A DNA stretch of 64,000 nucleotides from Photobacterium aphoticum (GTDB taxonomy: Bacteria; Pseudomonadota; Gammaproteobacteria; Enterobacterales; Vibrionaceae). The translations under genes and the position numbers were made by a program. Below are positions 57,556 through 64,000 of this stretch, piece by piece (the stretch's first letter is position 1; the number at the start of each line of letters is the position of its first letter). The DNA is taken from the NCBI RefSeq assembly GCF_001029435.1, contig NZ_LDOV01000047.1, forward strand, positions 1 to 64,000, written 5' to 3'. The notes beneath the pieces were generated by a model. It did no database searches. It saw only the letters and a list, made by a program, of their open reading frames with translations, and was not told where the DNA came from.

Positions 57556-58107
57556 TTACTTCTTCTTAGGGGCAAGCATCATCGTCATTTGACGACCTTC
57601 AACCTTATTAGGGAAACTTTCAACGACAGCTAGATCGATTAGGTCTTCCTTAATGCGGTTTAGAAGGTCAATACCAAGACTCTGGTGGGCCATTTCACGA
57701 CCACGGAAACGTAGTGTGACTTTGCCCTTGTTGCCCTCTTCTAAAAAGCGACTCAGGTTGCGCAGTTTTACCTGATAATCGCCTTCGTCTGTACCAGGAC
57801 GGAATTTAACTTCCTTAATCTGGATTTGTTTCTGCTTTTTCTTTTGCTCTTTAGCAGCCTTGCTCTTTTCGAACAGGTACTTGCCATAGTCCATCACACG
57901 ACAAACTGGTGGCTCGGCATTCGGGCTAATTTCAACTAGGTCAACACCAGCTTCGTTAGCAAGATTCACTGCTTCTTCGATAGAAACAACACCGATAGAC
58001 TCGCCATCGATACCAGTTAGACGCACTTCACGTACACCGCGAATTTCGCCGTTTAGGCGATGTGCATTCTGCTTAACTGGTGCTTGGGTTCTTTTTCCGC
58101 CTTTAAT
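57556..58107 (-). CDS. infC: Translation initiation factor IF-3, AUU start
   Basis: This 183-aa factor prevents premature subunit joining and checks the start codon. The C-terminal [27 protein letters not shown] and [13 protein letters not shown] are diagnostic. No ATG gives the full N-terminus. An AUU codon at 58107-58105, followed by KGGKRTQAP and with GGAGG eight bases upstream, aligns with the E. coli AUU start (E. coli IF3 is 180 aa). AUU is used for autoregulation because IF3 discriminates against it. The start lies 3 nt after the thrS stop. Confidence 0.95.
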   Translation of the reverse strand: MKGGKRTQAPVKQNAHRLNGEIRGVREVRLTGIDGESIGVVSIEEAVNLANEAGVDLVEISPNAEPPVCRVMDYGKYLFEKSKAAKEQKKKQKQIQIKEVKFRPGTDEGDYQVKLRNLSRFLEEGNKGKVTLRFRGREMAHQSLGIDLLNRIKEDLIDLAVVESFPNKVEGRQMTMMLAPKKK

Positions 58108-58110
58108 ACC

Positions 58111-60039
58111 TTATTCCTCCACAACATTGAGCTTGCGACTGCTGATATCCTGCTGCAAGAATGCAACAAGATCGTCAATCTTAAATTTACCCAAATCTTT
58201 ACCCTTGCGAGTACGTACTGCGATTTCGCCTGCTTCGACTTCTTTGTCGCCGCAAACCAGCATGTAAGGCACTCGCTTCAAAGTATGTTCGCGAATTTTA
58301 AAGCCAATCTTCTCATTTCTCAAGTCCGCATTGACTCGAATTCCACTTTTTTGTAGTCGTTCGACCACTTGTTGAGCATATTCGGCCTGACTGTCGGTGA
58401 TATTCATCACAACAGCCTGCTGAGGTGCCAACCAAGTTGGGAAGAAGCCAGCATACTCTTCGATAAGGATACCGATAAAGCGCTCTAGAGAACCAAGAAT
58501 TGCACGGTGAATCATAACAGGCGTGTGACGCTCGTTATCTTCACCTACGTAGGTGGCACCCAAACGCTCTGGAAGTGCGAAGTCTAACTGAACTGTGCCG
58601 CACTGCCAAGCACGATCTAGACAATCGTGTAGAGTAAATTCAATTTTCGGACCGTAGAACGCGCCCTCACCTTCTTGGATCTCGTAAGGAATATCCATAG
58701 AAGACAGTGCAAGCTTAAGATCTGATTCCGCTTTATCCCACATTTCATCAGAACCTACACGCTTCTCTGGGCGTGTAGACAGCTTAACAACGATGTTGTC
58801 GAAGCCGAACGTCTGATATGTATCGTATACCATCTTAATACAAGATGTAACTTCTTGCTGTACCTGACCTTCAGTACAGAAGATGTGTGCATCATCCTGT
58901 GTAAAGCCACGTACACGCATTAGGCCGTGTAGTGCACCTGATGGTTCGTTACGGTGACAGCAACCGAACTCCGCCATACGCAATGGCAGATCACGGTAAG
59001 ATTTCAGACCTTGGTTGAAAATCTGTACGTGACCAGGACAGTTCATTGGCTTCACAGCATATTCACGGTTCTCAGAAGAAGTCGTGAACATGTTTTCTGC
59101 GTATTTGTCCCAGTGACCAGAACGTTCCCAAAGTACGCGGTCCATCATTAGAGGACCTTTTACTTCTTGGTAGCCGTATTCGTTTAGCTTGTCGCGTACA
59201 AACACTTCTAGCTCACGGAATACCGTCCAGCCATTGTGGTGCCAGAACACCATACCCGGTGCTTCTTGCTGCATGTGGTACAGATCAAGTTGCTTACCCA
59301 GTTTACGGTGGTCACGCTTTGCCGCTTCTTCAAGACGAGTCAGGTGCGCTTTTAGCAACTTCTTGTCTTGGAATGCTGTACCGTAGATACGCTGCAACAT
59401 CTTGTTGTCGCTGTTACCACGCCAGTAAGCACCCGCTACGTTCAGCAGTTTAAAGTGCTGACAGAAGCCCATGTTCGGCACGTGTGGACCACGACACATG
59501 TCGATGTATTCTTCGTGATGGTAAAGGCCAGGACGGTCATCGCGTGATACGTTCTCGTCTAGGATTTCCATCTTGTAGGTTTCACCACGTGCTTCAAACG
59601 TATCACGTGCTTCCTGCCAGCTCACTTTTTTCTTAACGACTTCGTACTTGGTCTTAGCCAGTTCGATCATGCGTTTTTCAATCACATCAAGATCTTCTTG
59701 AGTCAGTGATTGTTCTAGATCGATGTCGTAGTAGAAACCGTTGTCGATCGTTGGACCGATCGCCATTTTCACGTCTGGGTACAGCTGCTTGATGGCGTGA
59801 CCTAGAAGGTGAGCACATGAGTGACGGATAATTTCCAGACCGTCTTCATCTTTTGCAGTGATGATTTCCAGACTTGCGTCATTTTCAATTAGGTCACATG
59901 CATCAACACGAACACCGTCAACACGACCAGCGATACAAGCCTTAGCAAGGCCAGGACCGATTGAAAGTGCAACGTCCATAGTAGATACAGCGTGGTCAAA
60001 TTGACGCTGGCTGCCGTCAGGAAGAGTAATTACAGGCAT
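58111..60039 (-). CDS. thrS: Threonyl-tRNA synthetase
   Basis: This 642-aa class II synthetase has the same length as E. coli ThrS. It has an N-terminal TGS domain ([19 protein letters not shown]) and an editing domain with HxxxH (HSCAHLLGH) and a downstream CRGPH. The catalytic core has the zinc Cys in MNCPGH, motif 2 ([22 protein letters not shown]) and motif 3, and a C-terminal anticodon domain follows. ATG 60039 is chosen from that alignment and the AAGGA site eight bases upstream. It is the first gene of the operon. In E. coli the leader carries an autoregulatory tRNA-like operator; 60040-60226 is the equivalent region here but no fold was assigned. Confidence 0.97.
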   Translation of the reverse strand: MPVITLPDGSQRQFDHAVSTMDVALSIGPGLAKACIAGRVDGVRVDACDLIENDASLEIITAKDEDGLEIIRHSCAHLLGHAIKQLYPDVKMAIGPTIDNGFYYDIDLEQSLTQEDLDVIEKRMIELAKTKYEVVKKKVSWQEARDTFEARGETYKMEILDENVSRDDRPGLYHHEEYIDMCRGPHVPNMGFCQHFKLLNVAGAYWRGNSDNKMLQRIYGTAFQDKKLLKAHLTRLEEAAKRDHRKLGKQLDLYHMQQEAPGMVFWHHNGWTVFRELEVFVRDKLNEYGYQEVKGPLMMDRVLWERSGHWDKYAENMFTTSSENREYAVKPMNCPGHVQIFNQGLKSYRDLPLRMAEFGCCHRNEPSGALHGLMRVRGFTQDDAHIFCTEGQVQQEVTSCIKMVYDTYQTFGFDNIVVKLSTRPEKRVGSDEMWDKAESDLKLALSSMDIPYEIQEGEGAFYGPKIEFTLHDCLDRAWQCGTVQLDFALPERLGATYVGEDNERHTPVMIHRAILGSLERFIGILIEEYAGFFPTWLAPQQAVVMNITDSQAEYAQQVVERLQKSGIRVNADLRNEKIGFKIREHTLKRVPYMLVCGDKEVEAGEIAVRTRKGKDLGKFKIDDLVAFLQQDISSRKLNVVEE

Positions 60040-60226
60040 TGAATATTCCTTACAGTGGTGCCACACACCAAGTAGCACATGTTGGTTGTAAAGCCTTTGA
60101 AAGCTTTGATGAGAAAATAAATAGCACTGCCGAATCGCTAACCCCGCAATACAGAGCGATATAACGAAACGGAGTGGAAAGGATGATACAGAGGGCTATG
60201 CCGAATTGCAAAGCCTCTCACAATAA

Positions 60227-60550
60227 TCATTCTTCAACGAGATGATATGTCACCACATACAGGGATTCGACATTCGGGTAAATCTCGTTGATCACAGCTT
60301 TCAGCTCAGGCAGGGTCATGTTTTCCTGCTCCGCATGAAAGTCTGTCAGTTCAGAGAATGTCACTGGTGTGACTGCATCAATGTGCAGCTTACAGAACCA
60401 ACGGCCTTCTTCGAGGGTTGAAACGTCAACCGTTGAACCCACCTGGTAGTGGCTTTCTGATTCATCGCGAACGGTGATGGTTTTCTTCTTTGCCAAAATA
60501 TCCGCTTCAAAGCGGGCAAAGAATGTCATTTCAGTTGGGATACAAGTCAC
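60227..60550 (-). CDS. yqfB: ASCH-domain protein YqfB, N4-acetylcytidine amidohydrolase
   Basis: This 107-aa cytoplasmic hydrolase removes the acetyl group from N4-acetylcytidine. The ASCH signature is ITFF-like TFFARFEADILAKKKTITVRDESESHYQVG, followed by AEQENMTLPELKAVINEIYP, matching E. coli YqfB over its length. The start is probably GTG 60550; ATG 60529 would remove seven residues. It lies alone upstream of thrS on the same strand. Confidence 0.9.
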   Translation of the reverse strand: MTCIPTEMTFFARFEADILAKKKTITVRDESESHYQVGSTVDVSTLEEGRWFCKLHIDAVTPVTFSELTDFHAEQENMTLPELKAVINEIYPNVESLYVVTYHLVEE

Positions 60551-60657
60551 TGTGTTTCTTTCTATATTACGTATATCGGTTTTGCCTAACGGGCGTAATG
60601 TGACAGGGCTTCCCCTCTCTACCTCTGCCCGCTACTAGGCCTATATGCTTTAACCGC

Positions 60658-61122
60658 TTATCGGCGACGAGGCGCAGAACGGCGTGATGAACGCGCTTTA
60701 AATGATGATGCTGCTTTCGCTTGCGACAACTCAATCGATTCAATCGTCAGTACCATCGGCTCACGCGGTACAATGCCCGGGGCAAAGGTACGCTGACGTG
60801 GCGGCAACACATATTCTTCATCGCTGGCGCGAGGCATACGCTTAAAGCGCGACAGGTAAAAACCTTCTAGCTTTTCACGCGCCCATTCCGTTTTGCGGAA
60901 ATACTTCACACAAGCAGGAATAGACGGATTTTTCTGGAAGCAGTGGAAACGCATAGCAGCGGCTAAGATGTCCCAGCCGTAAAAATCCACCAGCTCTTTC
61001 AGTAGTTTTTCAAGGCTGACACCGTGCAGCGGGTTATTTTGCTGAACCGCAATTTTTTCCTGCTTCGCTTGGGTGGCATCCTGCTGTACGTGCCCTTCAG
61101 TGGCGTGTTGTGTTTCTTTCAT
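60658..61122 (-). CDS. VF530-family (DUF2132) DNA-binding protein with basic tail
   Basis: This 154-aa protein contains the VF530/DUF2132 domain (NNPLHGVSLEKLLKELVDFYGWDILA, FQKNPSIPACVKYFRKTEWAREKLEGFYL). This small helical fold is known from a Vibrio fischeri structure and is thought to bind DNA. Here it is extended by about 60 residues ending in an Arg/Ser-rich tail (RSSRRSAPRRR), which supports nucleic-acid binding. ATG 61122 is chosen for AGGA seven bases upstream; ATG 61146 is in frame. It is divergent from the hut operon. Confidence 0.82.
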   Translation of the reverse strand: MKETQHATEGHVQQDATQAKQEKIAVQQNNPLHGVSLEKLLKELVDFYGWDILAAAMRFHCFQKNPSIPACVKYFRKTEWAREKLEGFYLSRFKRMPRASDEEYVLPPRQRTFAPGIVPREPMVLTIESIELSQAKAASSFKARSSRRSAPRRR

Positions 61123-61433
61123 TGTACTGTCCTGAAACAGACTCATTATGTAGGCCTGATTATACGTGTTACTTCAAACAAATGCTCCATTAAACATGCT
61201 TATCACCTCACGTTAGGCTTCTGTTGCCAGCCAAACGAAACGCCCACACCCCGCACGCTGTCTCCGTCCTCTGGAAGCCCTCCCGCCTCCCCGACAAAGG
61301 CACTACCTTAGTGCTTCCACATCGTCAAGGAATGATTACAACCCTGTGTCGTGTTCATTCGCTGTCTGACTTGAGTTTCGTATCGAGATTACTTATTAAT
61401 TTTTATATAAATCTTCAATTTTCAGGGTGGCAC
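61123..61433. other. Divergent intergenic region, VF530-like gene / hut operon
   Basis: About 310 bp. The hut promoter should be here. No HutC operator was confidently identified. A frame open from 61224 into hutI has no family match before the true start. Confidence 0.5.
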
Positions 61434-62708
61434 ATGGATACGGTGTTAACAAACGTGAACATGGTTGCACTGACACCCGAACACGGGTATCAGATTGTAT
61501 CGCATGCCCACATTGGTGTGGCGCAAGGTCGCATCATGTTTGTGGATAATGGCCCTCTGCCCGCCTGTCACGGTCATCCTGAAATCATTGATTGCCAGGG
61601 CGCACTCGTCACGCCAGGCTTGATTGACTGTCATACCCACCTCATTCATGCCGGTAGCCGGGCCGAAGAGTTTGAAATGCGTATGAAAGGGGCAACCTAT
61701 GCAGACATTGCAGCCAATGGTGGTGGCATTTTATCGACAGTATTGGCTACCCGTGCCGCATCAGAAGAGACGCTCTATTCCCTTGCCAATCAACGCTTAG
61801 ACGGACTGCGGCAAGAGGGTGTCACAACGGTTGAAATCAAGTCAGGCTATGGCTTAACGCTCGATGATGAACTCAAGATGCTACGGGTCGCCCGTCGATT
61901 AGGCGAGCAAACTGATATTAATGTATCAACTACGCTGCTCGCCGCTCATGCTCTCCCGCCAGAATTTGCCCACAACGCCGATGGCTATATTGCGCACATC
62001 TGTAAAGACATCATTCCAGCGGCCGCCCAAGAACAGCTCGCAGATGCGGTAGACGTATTCTGCGAAGGGATCGCGTTTTCTCCGGAACACTGTCAGCACG
62101 TCTTCCAAGCCGCACAGCAACATGGTTTGGCCATTAAAGGTCATACTGAACAACTGTCTCACCTTGGAGGGAGTGCCCTCGCCGCCAGCATGGGAGCATG
62201 GTCGGTGGATCACCTCGAATATTTGGATGAAGCAGGCGTGAGGGCATTAGCCGCCAACCAAACCGTTGCAACGCTCCTGCCCGGTGCGTTCTATTTTCTG
62301 CGAGAAACGCAGTTGCCCCCCATTGCATTATTACGCCAACACGGTGTCCCTATCGCCCTGTCTACTGATTTCAACCCCGGCACCTCCCCCATCGCCTCGC
62401 TGCGTATCATAATGAACATGGGGAGTACGCTGTTTGGCTTAACCCCTGAAGAATGTTTACGTGGCGTCACTCAATATGCCGCACAAGCGCTTGGCATGAG
62501 CCATCAACGAGGACAAATAAAGCCCGGGATGGTGGCAGATTTAGCTATCTGGGATCTGTCATACCCGGCCGAACTCACTTACCGACTCGGTGTGCCTGAT
62601 CTCATCGGTCGCATGGTAAATGGTCAATTATTTCCTGCTTCCCGTCACCCCATTCACTCGCCCATGCGTATGTTAAGTCATACAGCGGGAGATGCTTATG
62701 ACCATTGA
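61434..62708 (+). CDS. hutI: Imidazolonepropionase
   Basis: This 424-aa amidohydrolase opens the imidazolone ring in histidine breakdown to give N-formimidoylglutamate. It has the metal motif [10 protein letters not shown] with [25 protein letters not shown], further ligands in AAHALPPE and GHTEQLS, and the final Asp in [12 protein letters not shown] 61434 is chosen from the family N-terminus and AGGGTGG upstream; the frame extends to 61224. Its end overlaps hutG by 11 nt. Confidence 0.95.
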   Translation: MDTVLTNVNMVALTPEHGYQIVSHAHIGVAQGRIMFVDNGPLPACHGHPEIIDCQGALVTPGLIDCHTHLIHAGSRAEEFEMRMKGATYADIAANGGGILSTVLATRAASEETLYSLANQRLDGLRQEGVTTVEIKSGYGLTLDDELKMLRVARRLGEQTDINVSTTLLAAHALPPEFAHNADGYIAHICKDIIPAAAQEQLADAVDVFCEGIAFSPEHCQHVFQAAQQHGLAIKGHTEQLSHLGGSALAASMGAWSVDHLEYLDEAGVRALAANQTVATLLPGAFYFLRETQLPPIALLRQHGVPIALSTDFNPGTSPIASLRIIMNMGSTLFGLTPEECLRGVTQYAAQALGMSHQRGQIKPGMVADLAIWDLSYPAELTYRLGVPDLIGRMVNGQLFPASRHPIHSPMRMLSHTAGDAYDH

Positions 62709-63693
62709 TATGCACATCTGGCAAGGCCGTACCGATCCCGAAGACGGGCCACTGAGCCAGCGTTGGCATCAACACATATTGCCTGCCGATCAGGCCAATG
62801 ACGAAGGGATCCTCCTGCTGGGGTTTGCGTGTGATGAAGGGGTGTCGCGCAATAAAGGGCGAACCGGCGCGTATGATGCACCGCCAGCCATCCGTAAAGC
62901 ATTAGCCAATCTTGCCTGGCACCATACCGACCCCATTTACGATGGCGGGGATATTCTCTGTAACGATGGCAATCTCGAAATGGCCCAATCGCGTCTTGCT
63001 GAAGATGTTTGTCATGCGCTGCGACAAAAACACAAAGTCATGGTATTTGGTGGCGGTCATGAAGTGGCTTGGGGCAGTTTTCAGGGCATTGGCCAATACC
63101 TATTACAAAAGCAACATGCGGGAAACCAGACCTGCGTTCCTCGCATCGGTATCATTAACTTCGATGCCCATTTTGACTTACGGAATCCTCCGGCAGGCCC
63201 ACAATCTGAACGAGGCAGTTCAGGGACACCGTTTCATCAAATCCAACGCTTCTGCGAACGGCAGAACTGGCCCTTTCACTATGCGTGTTTCGGTATCAAT
63301 CGTGCAGCTAATACCCAAGCACTCTATCAGAAGGCCGACCGTCTGGGCGTGTTATATCGGGATGATGACCAACTGACTTACGCCCAACTGCCTACGCGGG
63401 TAGAAGAGCTGACCGATTTTATTGCCGAGTGCGATTATCTCTACCTCACCATCGATCTCGATGTGTTTCCTGCTGCAGTCGCCCCCGGCGTCAGTGCCCC
63501 CGCAGCTCGAGGCGTCCCGCTCGATATCATCGAAGCGCTGTTAATCCCGATTGTTGAGGCAAGCGCTTCCGATGGGGAAAAAAAATTACTGGTTTTCGAT
63601 ATCGCAGAATACAACCCAAGATTTGATATCGACAATCAAACCGCTCGGCTGGCCGCCCGTTTAGCCTGGTGGGTGGCGCGCCGCATGCGCTAG
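62698..63693 (+). CDS. hutG: Formimidoylglutamase
   Basis: This 331-aa manganese enzyme of the arginase/ureohydrolase family hydrolyses N-formimidoylglutamate to glutamate and formamide. The binuclear Mn ligands lie in [18 protein letters not shown] and [11 protein letters not shown] 62698 is preferred because GGGAG lies six bases upstream; ATG 62692 is the outer alternative. It overlaps hutI and precedes hutU by about 100 bp. Confidence 0.94.
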   Translation: MTIDMHIWQGRTDPEDGPLSQRWHQHILPADQANDEGILLLGFACDEGVSRNKGRTGAYDAPPAIRKALANLAWHHTDPIYDGGDILCNDGNLEMAQSRLAEDVCHALRQKHKVMVFGGGHEVAWGSFQGIGQYLLQKQHAGNQTCVPRIGIINFDAHFDLRNPPAGPQSERGSSGTPFHQIQRFCERQNWPFHYACFGINRAANTQALYQKADRLGVLYRDDDQLTYAQLPTRVEELTDFIAECDYLYLTIDLDVFPAAVAPGVSAPAARGVPLDIIEALLIPIVEASASDGEKKLLVFDIAEYNPRFDIDNQTARLAARLAWWVARRMR

Positions 63694-63792
63694 ACCATAG
63701 ATAAGCAAGACATAAGAGAGACTCATTACACGCTATTCCATGACAGCAAGGACACGCCGATCACCGGTTAACCGCCATCAAAGGAGTACATC

Positions 63793-64000
63793 ATGACACG
63801 TTCCGATCAATCCTCGCCTCCACCTTCTCGCCGATTGGATGAAAGCCGAACGGTGATTGCCCCTACCGGCACCACGTTGCACGCCAAATCCTGGCAGACG
63901 GAAGCCCCCTTAAGAATGTTGATGAACAACCTGCATCCGGATGTGGCAGAACATCCCCACGCCTTGGTGGTATACGGCGGTATTGGGCGGGCAGCGCGTA
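63793..64000 (+). CDS. hutU: Urocanate hydratase, N-terminal part (cut by window end)
   Basis: Sixty-nine residues are visible. After a short Ser/Pro-rich start they match the HutU N-terminus: [21 protein letters not shown], then [12 protein letters not shown]. HutU hydrates urocanate with tightly bound NAD, the second step of histidine breakdown. AAGGAG lies six bases before ATG 63793. The gene order is hutI-hutG-hutU, so hutH probably follows beyond the window. Confidence 0.93.
   Translation, partial: MTRSDQSSPPPSRRLDESRTVIAPTGTTLHAKSWQTEAPLRMLMNNLHPDVAEHPHALVVYGGIGRAAR

Noticed and set aside
61224-61433. N-terminal extension of hutI
   Set aside because: Imidazolonepropionases start at the [13 protein letters not shown] position. 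The 70 upstream residues are unlike the family, and a good ribosome site precedes ATG 61434.

Overview
The window reads as chromosomal DNA of a gammaproteobacterium of the family Vibrionaceae. The evidence is the translation block thrS-infC-rpmI-rplT, the pheS-pheT-ihfA-btuCD group, a VF530-type protein, RlmC, and marine-type alkaline phosphatases and chitin-binding exoproteins. The genus cannot be fixed from sequence reading alone. No rRNA, tRNA, CRISPR array, transposase or integrase was found.

Layout, left to right. 0.4-3.2 kb: a split B12-dependent (class II) ribonucleotide reductase, nrdJa-nrdJb. 3.5-10 kb: an AT-rich, tightly packed four-gene leftward operon encoding a double glycosyltransferase with an embedded kinase-like domain, a GTP cyclohydrolase II-NADAR fusion, an asparagine-synthetase-like amidotransferase and an arylamine N-acetyltransferase-like protein. 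I could not match this set to a known pathway, and it is the best candidate here for an undescribed system. 10.4-14 kb: alkaline phosphatase, RDD membrane protein, rlmC. 14-18 kb: LysR regulator, opine dehydrogenase and YfcC-type transporter. 18-19.3 kb: a solo trpB with a TrpR-operator-like site. 19.5-22.6 kb: a DUF1501/DUF1800 pair whose DUF1501 member carries a carbohydrate-binding tail.

23-31.5 kb: an uronate island made of a mannose-class PTS (EIIB, C, D, A), a GH105 unsaturated uronyl hydrolase, an RpiB-type isomerase, KDG kinase, a DeoR regulator and a divergent, apparently inactive PL8-like protein. It would import unsaturated disaccharides, split off the unsaturated uronate and feed it toward KDPG. 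The island lies between two 35-bp near-identical direct repeats that are intrinsic terminators. 31.9-41 kb: conserved housekeeping genes (pepF, btuD, btuC, astE, ihfA, pheT, pheS).

41-56.5 kb: an accessory block that separates pheST from rplT. It holds small membrane proteins, a secreted trypsin-like protease with two carbohydrate-binding modules, a choloylglycine hydrolase-family enzyme, a chemoreceptor, a degraded SGNH esterase, an orphan membrane protein, a tandem alkaline phosphatase operon behind a Pho-box-like array, and NAD-malic enzyme. 56.8-60 kb: rplT, rpmI, infC (AUU start) and thrS. 60.2-64 kb: yqfB, a VF530-like gene and the start of a histidine-utilisation operon hutI-hutG-hutU, with hutU cut by the window end.

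Recurring themes are B12 (class II reductase plus BtuCD), phosphate scavenging (three PhoA-family enzymes) and degradation of polysaccharide or chitin-associated material. Near-identical intrinsic terminators flank accessory genes at two places, and a related pair flanks trpB.
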